Positions 19,401-27,542 of a stretch of DNA of 27,542 nt are shown piece by piece. This stretch comes from Mnemiopsis leidyi (taxonomy: Eukaryota; Ctenophora; Tentaculata; Lobata; Bolinopsidae). Positions within the stretch are counted from its first letter, which is position 1. Every line of letters starts with the position of its first letter. The stretch lies in the NCBI GenBank assembly GCA_000226015.1, contig JH152675.1:355435-382976 (forward strand), read 5' to 3'. The notes beneath the pieces were generated by a model. It had not been told where the DNA came from. It saw nothing but the letters and a program-made list of their open reading frames with translations, and did no database searches. The position numbers and the translations under genes are program-made.

Positions 19401-22400
19401 TTGACAAAAAGAAGTGAAAAACGTTATATGTACAGACTTGAAATGACCATTTTTGAAAATTTTATTTAGCGAATAGAGTTGGGTGCGATTAACGTACTAA
19501 ATATTTTCAGGTTTAAACGAAGCTAACACCAAAGCTGAGGGGCTAAGAAAAACTCTTGATATGAAGAGTTCAGAAGTTGAAAAGTAAGAAGTCTGTTTTT
19601 TGTATGCCATGATGATAGTCGAAAAGGACTCAATATATTTTGGATTTGTCATTTCGTAGTCTTGGTTATGGTCACAGTCAAAATTTGGACTATTTGACCA
19701 TAATTATATTGAAATTTTAATCATGGTCTCGGTTAAACTATTTGACCATTTGACCATGACATCCCGGTGAGGCAAAGCTATAAAAACCGCGGTTCAGGAG
19801 TAATGAATGTCATGAGACAGTCCTGTTAAATGTTACATAGTTTCATGCGACATTGTCGAAGTTTGGTTACGTTGGAGCTTTCCGTGCGTGTGTTGAGCGA
19901 TCTCTGCTGTCTCATTTTATTATACCCAAGTGAGGAGGAAAGTAAGCAATAAAACCATATAGCACCCTATAATTCTCTAGGGCTATAGCAATATAATGGT
20001 TTTCTGAGAATTTCGTTCCTCGAGAGGATTTTTCAAATTTATTTTCTCTGCTGTTTTTATGATCCGGTTGAATGAGGAAAGCACTCAAAACCGACCTTTA
20101 TAGAGAAACAATCAGCCGTTTACAATGTGCGGCGGGGGGTGGCCAGCCTGGGCTTCCTGTGATTGGTCTCTTTTCCACGTGATCTGTAATCCAGCGCTCT
20201 GATTGGTCCAGAGGGAACTGTATAGAGCTCGGTCGACCGAGTTTGATTAGGTCAGAGCGCAGCGGGGAGACCGCAATCTCTGTCCACGTTCCTGTATACA
20301 CGTCAGTGTCACGTGTCAAGTGACACGTGACACGGTTCACGTGCTACATGGTTACCAGCTCGGTACTTAGCAACAGAACATGCTGACACGTGCGGGATTA
20401 TTACGATAGCGAGAACGTATAATCGGCCTTGCTGGGGGGGGGGGGGGGGGTATTGTTTTGTATCATACAGTGTCCTACATTACTGTACCTCAAATCGAGA
20501 TTTTCTTCGGAAATTAATTTGATGGTCAACTTTAAGCTCTATGGGGTTGTGTGAATTAGTACACCACTAAAATACTGAAGATGATAGATTTGGTAGGGAT
20601 TAACAGATATTGAGACTGGAGAAGCTAAAATCTCTCAGAGCAGTTCGAAATGTATCTATTTTGGGAGTTATAGATCGTACCTATACAAACTGCTGAAGCA
20701 AATACCATTTGATTCGAGATTCGGCGGAATTTTGAAGAAAATTTCACTACGGCCACAATTACTACTTAAGAATAAGAAGTCCTCCTCCATTTTCTGAGTA
20801 AAAGTTTGGCCTGCCTAGCTTTAGTTCCGCATGGTCTAATCAGGTATAACAAAGGGATAAGTAACGAGTTGCCCCCAAATAATGGTCTATGTTTGACAAA
20901 AGGTGCGGTTCAGTAATGACTACATAGCTGATAGCTAACACTGCTAACCACTACCCCGTTACAAACAAGTTAACATTTCTCCATTTAGAGAGAGCATCTT
21001 GTTGGCTGTGTCCCAAGTTTGAGGCTTTGAAAGTACTCAATGTTGATTCAACGGTATTTCTGAATTCTGGGAGGGGTCTCAAAACTTGGGGTTTGCAACG
21101 TGAGACACCGGTATTTTCGGGGGTGGCTAACAAATCTTTCGTATTATGTAAAAGCGATTGTCCAATTAGAAGTTGGGTAATTTTTTTTTTTAAACTTTTC
21201 AAATTTTACAGAACAGCAATGTAACGTACAAACTTTTTCGAATCAAAATGCTTCCCACTGTAAAATATGACGGGACACCAAAACACGATAAGATGTGCGG
21301 CAAGCCACACTCGCAAAATATGGGCCCTTAGCAAAAAGAAATAACGAGAGAAATAGTTAAATTAACTTTATTCTTAGTAAGCTCAAGTTCAAAAAATTAT
21401 AGAAGAACACGTCAATAAAAATTGTAATATATGAAAAATAAATTCATACTGTACCATAAACTTTTTTCCAGGTGAGGTGAATAATAATACTATAATACTA
21501 ATAGAATAGGTATGACAATGAGTTATCATTTATAAAAGAAATGTCGTGCGACAAAAATGCTTTAATATGTCAGTACACTGTGTTATAATATAGAATTTAT
21601 GAGATATTCATAATTATAAATCCTTCGCAGACTGCCACTGATGAGATTATATAGTATTATATACGCTTCGTCCGCGGTACTACTTTTTACTAACACTAAT
21701 ATTTTTACGCTACAGTAAGTTAGAGTTGTTAGGTTGTCGGATCTTTGGACTCTAAGTCAGAGATTAAAGTTTGCCATAGATGCGCTTTAAGACGTGCTTT
21801 AAAGGTTATTGTACACGCTATATCCCGTATGTCAACAGGAATCCTGTTCCACAGAGAGTGTGTTCGATAAAAGAAAGAGTTCTCGAATAATCTTGACCCT
21901 CTGCCTGTACGACCAATAAAAATCAAGCAGCTAAATCACGTGATATGAATAATTTGTAAACTCCCGCCCAAAAAAACGCCTCCCTCAATTAACTAACCCG
22001 CGAATTTATTTCGAAAACTCTTCTTCAAAAGTAAGGCACGTAAAATGTACATTGTACAAGTATATTTCTATACTATTTTTACTATACTGAAAACTCTAAC
22101 TTCATGTCTCATATTCCGTGCAATGAGCATGTAAAAATTAGGCATCTTCTTAGCAATCTACTTAGCAACCTACTTAGCAATCCACTTAGCAATCCACTTA
22201 GCAATCCACTTAGCAATCTACTTAGCAATCTATTTAGCAACCTCCTAAGCCATCCACTTAGAAATCCCACTTAGCAATCTACTTAGCAATCTACTTAGTA
22301 ATCCACTTAGCAATATATTTAGCAACCTCCTAAGCCATCCACTTAGAAATCCCATTTAGCAATCCACTTAGCAATCTACTTAGCAATCTACTTAGCAATC

Positions 22401-25400
22401 TACTTAGCAATCCACTTAGCAATCCCACTTAGCAATCTACTTAGCTATGTACTGCAGCGTAAAAAAACCTGATGCATCTCCTATCCTGGAAAATAGCGGT
22501 AATTGCGGGAAAACAATAGCCTGTCCTAACCATATTCTTGCCACAATTCTCACTCAACTCACACACAATCACACACAATCACACACAACCGCACTCATAT
22601 TCCTTGTTTAAATATTTGTGTCTAAAAACGGCCCGTTTTTACGGACGTGCCTTGTTGTAATATCCTGTGGTCCATTTCTATTGTGTTCTGTTTAAATGGC
22701 TGCTTAATTATTCAGTTTTGATAAGCATAAAATGCAGCATACATGTTATGTGCGATTATCAACGTTCGTCTTTCTCAGATAAGGTAAAGTTTAATAGTTT
22801 ACTGCATATTACACGTGTAAAGAAGTCGTTACTAATATGTGTATGTGGGTTTGTGGATGTCTGGTCGAGGATTAAATAGTGATGTGGCGAAATGTTGCAA
22901 AATGTTGCGAAATATAGCGAAATTAAAGATAATAACTCAAGAATTAGGAATCTATGTAAGCGAATCGACAAGTTTGATTTATTCCTTTCTCTTTATGAAC
23001 ATTAAAGCATTAAGTATTGAGATTATAGGCCAGACCGTGTAATGAAGGTTGTTTTTTTATTGGAAACTTTTCAAAATATTACAGCAATAAATTACATCAA
23101 TAAATATATCAACACAATGGACTTTTTTTATTGGAAACTTTTCAAAATATTACAGCAATTAATTACAGCAATAAATATATCAACACAATGGAGTTGAATT
23201 GTGCTCTTAAACTTAGGCCTTTGCTGTTACATAATGCTATAATGACGGGTTACCAAAACGTAGTTACCGGCCAGCAAGCGGGCACCTTCAAAATTTCAAA
23301 GATGAAACTATCGAAAAATGTTATATATTTAAACGAAGATTGAATAGATACTAAGTACATCGGTTCAAAAAGTTTACCCGTCCCCAAAAAATTCCAACAA
23401 AAAAGGAAGATAAGAACATAGAAGACTCAAAAGAACAAACGAAAATAAAATGATTAAAAAGATAAGTTACTCTACAATTTGTTACTACAGTTACTCACTC
23501 TACAATTTAAGTTTCAATTTCCAAGTTATTACACACGTAACTGCAGCTGAAATACTAGATGTAGCAGTTTCAATTTCCATGTTTTTACACACATAACTGC
23601 AGCTGAAATTCTTGATGTAGCAGTTTCAATTTCCAAGTTTATACACACGTAACTGCAGCTGAAATTCTTGATGTAGCAGTTTCAATTTCCATGTTTTTAC
23701 ACACTTAACTGCTGCTGAAATTCTTGATGTAGCAGTTTCAATTTCCAAGTTTTTACACACGTAACTATAGCTAAATTTCTTGATGTAACAGTTTCAATTT
23801 CCAAGTTTTTACACACTTAACTGCTGCTGAAATTCTTGATGTAGCAGTTTTAATGTACCAGTTTTTACACACGTAACTGTAGCTGAAATTCTTGATGTAA
23901 CAGTTTCAATTTCCCAGTTTTTACACACGTAACTATTGCTGAAATTCTTGATGTAGCAGTTTCATCTGTAGTCAATGCGGAGCCGCCCTCTAGCGCGCCG
24001 AACATTATTACTTGCTTTACTGTTTACAGCGCCAGTATTCTGTCTTGACATAATATAACTCTTGCATGTCAGCTATTGTGCATAGAATCTGAGCTTTAAG
24101 GCATTCAGGAGTCGCTTTCATGAAGAGAATTTGTCTGTTTCAACATTTTTTCACTTTATTTCCAATGAAGCGTCGCAACTGGCGCTATTATCCTGTCTGT
24201 ATGTTTGTCTATTTGTCTGTCCGCCTACAAAGTCAAGCACTGTGAATGTAGATTGGCAAGGAATGAATTACTCTTGGTGTTTGCTAATCTACAAGTGCCT
24301 TGATAGTTCAGTCAATTTGCAAGTACAAACTTAAGTAGTTCCCGTGCAAGACCTCAGACAAGACTCTGGAAAAATTTGAGGTTGTAATCTGTAACGCGCG
24401 ATAATATTTCATCAGTGAAAATGTCTGTTTTAAAATCTAGTGTAACGCTTTGCGCGCACGTACGTACGTATTGACTGTTTATTTTCCAATCATACTCACT
24501 TTAATATGACAGTTCCTTTAATTACAATATATGTGATGATTACAAACTGATCGGAGTAATTCTAAATTCACTAAGTTCGACTATGGTGTGCTCGTGTTTC
24601 GTTCACGTGTACTGTTTCGTGCACACACGCGCAGTATAAACGCAGTCACGCACGTGCACTGGGCCAGCCCATTAACCTCAAATTCGAGGTTGGGTCTAGG
24701 AACCTGGATCAGTTGAAACTGAAAGTGCAATATAGCCTGTTCGACATTCTTTGACAGACCAATCCTAATTCCTAGATATTTTCCCACTTACCACGACATA
24801 CGAATAACGAAAGGAGCGCCAGAAAAGAGCTCATTGCTCTTTCTTCTTTGATATGATAGAGTAATGCTGCTATTTGGATACCACCTGAATTTGCCAAACA
24901 TGATGTAATACCTTCCCTCCTTCGAGCTTCCCCTAAACTTCACTACATTCTAGGTTCTTTCATCAAATGTCTTAGGTGTCGGTTTTTTTTGCAAGGAAAC
25001 ACCTTGATAAACTACACATTGTATAATTGTTTGCGTCAAAGGCGCTAACTTTCGACTGACAACTCAATCCGCTTAATCTATCACAGTGCCTTACGACAAT
25101 CCTTTGTTTTTGCAACGGTAGAAAATAGTTGAATAATGAGAATTCTGATTGACGTAGCTCCTTGGCATCGCAAATTTATCATTTATATTATAAAGGCCAA
25201 CGCCCCACCGATTTTTAAAAAATGACCTTTATCTCAATCTTAAGAATCCATTGCATCACCACGGACCACCACCAATCATTTTCAATTTTGTATGATAATC
25301 AACTCACGATATATCGAGAACATAAAACATGAAATTGCTAAAATACTGCATGAAATATTGCCAGAACATTGTCTAAATTGTTACTAAAATTATGTTTACA

Positions 25401-25769
25401 TACCTTATAGTCCTATTCACAAGAAAGATTGCTAAAATAAGTAATTTAATATAATGACATGATGTAATTTATATATGTAGTTATTCACACGCTGTTTTCC
25501 CTCAGGAACAAGCTGGTGATTGAAAAACTACGGGTAATAATAATATCATAAATTTTCATAGTAATAAAACAGATTTTATTGACTAGTTAAACACGAAATA
25601 GAAATTGATTTATCCAGTTTTAATTTGCAAGATTATCAGAACTGACGTAACGCGAACCGTATTGCAGATATAATTCCTCAATCTTCAGAAGCAGACAGAA
25701 AATCTGTTGGGAGTTGATGAGAAGAAGTTGCTTAAAGAGCGAACAGAGATGCTTAGTATTTTAGAAAAG
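13310..25769 (+). CDS. Coiled-coil protein gene, at least ten coding exons, 3' end missing
   Basis: Joined exons: 13310-13444, 13624-13735, 13971-14077, 14704-14724, 14973-15058, 15756-15860, 19246-19331, 19511-19583, 25506-25533 and 25689-25769. They sum to 834 nt, or 278 codons, and every junction keeps the frame through changing phases (0, 1, 0, 0, 2, 2, 1, 2, 0, 0). Such agreement is hard to get by chance. The protein has a proline-rich start with an acidic patch, a first charged helix (about 46-80), a middle part around EEDEN, and a long Leu/Lys/Glu heptad region from about 155 to the end, predicted to be a coiled coil. No signal peptide or membrane segment is seen. I did not recognise the family; a structural, cytoskeletal or centrosomal role would only be a guess. 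There is no stop after the last exon, so further exons follow. The true start may lie further upstream (10271). Confidence 0.75.
13624..13735 (+). CDS. Coiled-coil gene, exon 2
   Basis: Acceptor ttttcaag, donor CTTG|GTAACG. It codes for a charged helix, QQDRRKQKETKDRLGSIQDR. An ATG at 13588 in the same frame is an alternative start if exon 1 is not used. Confidence 0.65.
13971..14077 (+). CDS. Coiled-coil gene, exon 3
   Basis: Acceptor taatatag, donor CAAG|GTAGGT. It codes for NFQLDRKKSEQAFDVFILG and ends with AEKKSK. Confidence 0.7.
14644..14703. repeat. 31-bp tandem duplication ending in a 3' splice site
   Basis: Two copies of ggcttatttacttacgtttc (starts 14644 and 14675). The second copy runs into tttttcag, the acceptor of the 21-nt exon. 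Confidence 0.85.
14704..14724 (+). CDS. Coiled-coil gene, exon 4: 21-nt microexon
   Basis: Codes for LLESLYN, phase 0 on both sides. Acceptor tttcatttttcag and donor AAC|GTAAGT are both near consensus. Skipping it would keep the frame. Confidence 0.7.
14973..15058 (+). CDS. Coiled-coil gene, exon 5
   Basis: Acceptor tttttatttcag, donor CCGT|GTAAGT. It codes for FFLIYEEDENLASSPTPTFD and more. Its last 42 bases and the donor are copied in tandem just downstream. Confidence 0.75.
15017..15212 (+). repeat. 53-54-bp tandem array of exon 5 end plus its 5' splice site
   Basis: Four copies start at 15017, 15070, 15123 and 15177; the first is the real exon end. Each carries GCCGTGTAAGT. The fourth lacks about 14 internal bases. 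Reading through the first donor gives GCC GTG TAA, an immediate stop. Confidence 0.95.
15459..15759 (+). repeat. 43-bp tandem array of the exon 6 3' splice site
   Basis: Seven copies of a unit with tcttcagtctttaggtac, then tgttttttcag and ggggagct. The acceptor AG ends at 15497, 15540, 15583, 15626, 15669, 15712 and 15755. Only the last keeps exon 6 open; from the others the frame reaches TAG (cttTAG) after eight codons. Confidence 0.95.
15756..15860 (+). CDS. Coiled-coil gene, exon 6
   Basis: Uses the last of seven copied acceptors and ends at donor AAAAG|GTGATC, a weaker site. It codes for TSLERLASIHEALIDGYATK, the start of the long helix. Confidence 0.75.
15861..16733. other. Intron 6, left part: AT-rich, then a GC-rich insertion of unknown type
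   Basis: From about 16135 the base composition changes sharply to GC-rich, without coding marks that I trust. The abrupt change and the neighbouring 65-bp array suggest an inserted mobile element, perhaps the 5' untranslated part of a retrotransposon. No protein domain was recognised (open frame 16105-16446). Confidence 0.35.
16734..16993. repeat. 65-bp minisatellite, four copies
   Basis: Copies start at 16734, 16799, 16864 and 16929. Core: tgagcggctagaagacgac and tgtttaccgcacctccagga. Differences are few, so it is recent. Confidence 0.95.
17042..17386. repeat. Inverted-repeat structure with AGGGTCCATGA
   Basis: AGGGTCCATGA occurs at 17042-17052 and 17376-17386, with the inverted form TCATGGACCCT at 17108-17118. 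The inverted form and the last copy bound 279 bp like an element with 11-bp terminal inverted repeats. AATTGATAA/TTATCAATT forms a second stem at 17052-17086. No target-site duplication was seen. Confidence 0.5.
17387..19245. other. Intron 6, right part
   Basis: AT-rich with no exon found. It contains CACGTG near 17629 and an X-box at 18367. Confidence 0.4.
18367..18380. promoter_or_regulatory. X-box-like motif (RFX site)
   Basis: GTTTCCATGGCAAC fits the RFX pattern GTHNYY-AT-RRNAAC at every position. It lies inside intron 6, so it may be intronic, serve an alternative promoter, or be chance. Confidence 0.45.
19246..19331 (+). CDS. Coiled-coil gene, exon 7
   Basis: Acceptor cctgcag, donor AGAA|GTAAGT. 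It codes for KKLELAFRDAQNELVALKD and more, with clear heptad spacing. An earlier AG at 19232 would add 14 bases and break the frame. Confidence 0.75.
19511..19583 (+). CDS. Coiled-coil gene, exon 8
   Basis: Acceptor aatattttcag, donor GAAAA|GTAAGA. It codes for LNEANTKAEGLRKTLDMK and more, continuing the helix. Confidence 0.75.
20306..20333. promoter_or_regulatory. 28-bp perfect inverted repeat with two E-boxes
   Basis: Arms GTGTCACGTGTCA and TGACACGTGACAC flank AG. Each arm holds CACGTG, the site of bHLH-zip factors such as MYC/MAX, USF or MITF. Another CACGTG follows at about 20338. Confidence 0.6.
20434..20450. repeat. Poly-G tract, 17 bases
   Basis: Uninterrupted G run. The length may be uncertain in assembly. 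Confidence 0.9.
21729..21926 (-). mobile_element. Non-LTR retrotransposon fragment: C-terminal end of a reverse transcriptase ORF
   Basis: The minus-strand frame reads RTGRGSRLFENSFFYRT, then HSLWNRIPVDIRD, then TFKARLKAHLW. This is the typical extreme C-terminus that follows the reverse transcriptase domain in many animal LINEs (pattern SFxxRTxxLWNxLPxxIxxxxxxxxFKxxL). It ends with a natural TAA. The catalytic domain is absent, so it is a 5'-truncated dead copy lying antisense in intron 8. The AT-rich sequence at 21360-21728 would be its 3' UTR side. Confidence 0.75.
22141..22446. repeat. 12-bp minisatellite, about 25 copies
   Basis: Unit cttagcaatc(t/c)a with variants such as cttagaaatcc and cctaagccatcc. 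A longer block containing ctcctaagccatccacttag recurs about 80 bp apart, so there is a higher-order unit. Confidence 0.95.
22447..23054. other. Intron 8, AT-rich part
   Basis: No exon seen. It contains three cacacaatca units (about 22561-22588) and a small perfect hairpin, AAAAACG-GCC-CGTTTTT (about 22624). Confidence 0.4.
23055..23192. repeat. 71-bp tandem duplication
   Basis: Two copies of tattggaaacttttcaaaat through aacacaatgga, with starts 71 bp apart. Confidence 0.9.
23511..23970. repeat. 56-bp minisatellite, about eight copies
   Basis: Unit starts at 23511, 23567, 23623, 23679 and so on. Core: gtttcaatttccaagttttt, acacacgtaactgcagctga and aattcttgatgtagca. All in intron 8. Confidence 0.95.
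23971..25505. other. Intron 8, right part
   Basis: No supported exon. The open frames at 24131-24334 and 24581-24787 show no known motif. CACGTG near 24605 and 24651 lies in a small GC-richer patch with cgcgcacgtacgtacgta upstream. Confidence 0.4.
25506..25533 (+). CDS. Coiled-coil gene, exon 9: 28-nt microexon
   Basis: Acceptor ttttccctcag, donor CGG|GTAATA. It completes a split Lys codon and adds NKLVIEKLR. Confidence 0.65.
25689..25769 (+). CDS. Coiled-coil gene, exon 10 (last found)
   Basis: Acceptor cctcaatcttcag, donor AAAAG|GTTGGT. It codes for KQTENLLGVDEKKLLKERTE and ends with SILEK. No stop, so the gene continues. Confidence 0.7.
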
Positions 25770-25837
25770 GTTGGTTATCATGTTTTTTTGTTGTCACTTG
25801 AAGTAAAACACATGGGATCAAGCCAGGCTTGGTAATC

Positions 25838-26203
25838 AGTAACCTTGTTTTTATTGTAATTTATTTGTAACCTTGTTTTATTGTAATTTATTTGTAACCT
25901 TGTTTTCTATTTGTTATTTATTAGTAACCTTGTTTTATTTGTAATTTATTAGTAACCTTGTTTTTATTTGTAATTTATTAGTAACCTTGTTTTTATTTGA
26001 AATTTATTTGTTACCTTGTTTTTATTTGTAATTTATTTGTAACCTTGTTTTTATTTGAAATTTATTTGTTACCTTGTTTTTATTTGTAATTTATTTGTAA
26101 CCTTGTTTTTATTTGTAATTTATTTGTAACCTTGTTTTCATTTGTAATTTATTTGTAACCTTGTTTTTATTTGTAATTTATTTGTAACCTTGTTTTTATT
26201 TGT
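25838..26203. repeat. 28-29-bp minisatellite, about 13 copies
   Basis: Unit taaccttgtttttatttgta plus atttatttg with small changes. It begins about 70 bp after the exon 10 donor. Confidence 0.95.
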
Positions 26204-27119
26204 TCCCTCGACCAATCAGCGTTGCCCTCCACGCACCAGCAAAGTTAGAACTGTCATTCTTTGAAGTTAAACGTTTCATTGAACAGCCGATTTTCCTTTA
26301 AATCCATTGTGATATTGAGTGCATTGTGCCGGTTTCTTTTTTAAAACTTCAAAGCTGCTTTCAGCAATTTAAAAAGTTTCTCTCTCATTTGCATTTCTGT
26401 CAAGCTAAGGGATAGTGTTTCACAAATATTTCAGCTTCATGAAGTAAACAGTTTTTGTTTATCTGTTTGCATCTAACTTGTTACTTATCTTGCTTCTCTT
26501 ATGTTACTTATGTTACTACTCCGTTGATCGGCTGAAGTCTGTACGAGACCACACATATTACGGTCACCAGTATTGCACAGCTTGCTGCGCTTAACCGTAC
26601 ATTTCTAGTCTTCACAGATTTGAGGCGCTTACTCGCACTAATTTTCACTCCATTTTAACTCAATCAACCGCACTTTGCCGCTAAGTAGCATATACTATAT
26701 TTGACCATTATCTGCATACATGTGCATAATAAGCATATCTTGTCACACCTCTGCATACGAGAGTGCGCAAATGCTGATTTGTTCTGTACGGTCCTTTCCT
26801 TTGTGACTACTGTGAGAAATTTTCGTTGTCTTTACTGCTTTAAATTGAAAGGTGCTGTAAATTCGGGAAATTAAAATATTGTGACGTTGGTAGTAGATAA
26901 GTATTTGATTTGCTTGTTATGCTATGGTTTGCATTTGGAGGTCAGTTGATTGATTTGTGCAGATCAAATTTCGATGCGTACAAATATTTTGTTTATTCTG
27001 TCAAAACATTTTTACACATTCGAGCATGAAAAGTTTTGAACACCTAACTGCTGACTTCAGGAAATAATGCTTTCCATTTTGAAAATTTTACTCAAATTTT
27101 ATTTCGGCTCACCAGGTTC
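26204..27119. other. AT-rich stretch after the last array
   Basis: Starts with a CCAATCAG box (about 26212). No firm exon. Two weak in-phase candidates are listed under rejected items. Confidence 0.35.
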
Positions 27120-27288
27120 TCTATAATTCTCTCTACAACTATGTAATTTCTAAATTACTATAATTCTGTGATTCTCTAATTCTCTAATTCTCTTAATTGC
27201 TGATATATGATTATCTGATTATCTAATTCTCCAACTCTTTAATTCTCTAATTCTCTAATTATCTTATTCTCTAATTATCTAATTCTAT
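27120..27288. repeat. Degenerate aattctct microsatellite
   Basis: Repeats of aattctct, aattatct and similar units of about 8-10 bases, directly before the tRNA-like element. Confidence 0.85.
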
Positions 27289-27289
27289 A

Positions 27290-27542
27290 GGGCCGGTAGC
27301 TCAATTGGTAGAGCACTCATCTAGACAATGCAGAGGTTGTCGGATCATACCCGACTCGGCACGGTGCCGGCCCATGAATTTTCTGAATTGACTATCAGTG
27401 GAAATCGTGTCCGTTCAAATATCTGCTCCGTACACATCATGTAGCTTGGTTGATCCTTCGGCCCACCCACAACATAACACACCCGTTAACAATCAGTGCA
27501 CACCTCTGGGAGTCGAGCTTGCTCGAAATGAGGACCTGAAAA
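27290..27542 (+). mobile_element. tRNA-derived SINE (probable), cut by the window end
   Basis: The head (27290-27373) has GGGCCGG...CCGGCCC acceptor-like ends, a D-arm TAGCTCAATTGGTAGAGC (box A) and a T-arm GTCGG-ATCATAC-CCGAC (box B-like). The anticodon arm pairs poorly and about 11 extra bases sit between T-arm and acceptor strand, so it is not a working tRNA. About 170 bp of unrelated body follow, as in SINEs. Confidence 0.55.

Larger units (their letters stand above)
19584..21728. other. Intron 8, left part
   Basis: No exon seen. It contains a loose inverted repeat near 19951-20003, a promoter-like patch at 20150-20400 with two reverse CCAAT boxes and five CACGTG sites, and a 17-base poly-G. 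Confidence 0.4.

Noticed and set aside
23511..23970. Satellite as centromere or heterochromatin block
   Set aside because: Only about eight copies within an intron.
26435..26443. 9-nt microexon (LHE) between ttcag and GTAAAC
   Set aside because: Phase 0 fits, but such a short match is expected by chance.
27061..27115. Exon candidate after ctgacttcag, EIMLSILKILLKF
   Set aside because: The donor is weak and the peptide is hydrophobic, unlike the charged helix before it; resemblance to exon 10 is short.
27290..27373. Functional tRNA gene
   Set aside because: Anticodon stem does not pair properly and extra bases follow the T-arm.

Overview
The window reads as nuclear DNA of an animal, most likely a non-vertebrate marine metazoan. 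It is AT-rich, has spliceosomal introns with GT..AG ends, is crowded with minisatellites, and carries a non-LTR retrotransposon remnant and a tRNA-derived repeat. The PP6 phosphatase is clearly animal-type but too diverged from the vertebrate protein to be a vertebrate main copy. The divergent, odorant-receptor-like class A GPCR would fit a cnidarian or a lancelet. I cannot name the species.

Layout. 1-6.5 kb is mostly non-coding: four 75-bp repeats at the left edge, a 19-bp and a 28/35-bp array, CA tracts, two promoter-like patches with CACGTG and RFX X-box motifs (about 5.2-5.4 and 6.3-6.5 kb), and two weak orphan-exon candidates. An intronless PP6 catalytic subunit gene (PPP6C-like) lies on the minus strand at 6.8-7.7 kb. 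Behind its start is a CpG-rich, hairpin-rich stretch (7.9-9.6 kb) built of several copies of inverted-repeat elements. At 12.0-12.9 kb on the plus strand is a seven-helix GPCR exon with no start ATG in frame.

The largest object is a gene I rebuilt from splice signals and reading phase. It is a plus-strand coiled-coil protein gene with at least ten small coding exons from 13.31 to 25.77 kb. All ten join without a frame break into 278 codons, and the gene runs off the modelled region at its 3' end. Two further phase-compatible exons at 10.27-10.40 and 11.0-11.1 kb may be its true 5' end, which would put the GPCR inside one of its introns. The gene family was not recognised.

The most unusual observation is in intron 5 of this gene (15059-15755). 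Its 5' splice site with the preceding exon end is tandemly copied (about four copies, 53-54 bp), and its 3' splice site is tandemly copied seven times (43 bp). Frame reading shows that only the first donor and the last acceptor keep the protein open; the other choices meet an early stop. Similar junction duplications occur before a 21-nt microexon and at a candidate minus-strand exon near 5.6 kb.

The remaining introns hold more arrays (65, 12, 71, 56 and 28-29 bp units), an E-box palindrome, and the LINE fragment. The right end is a tRNA-like SINE head.
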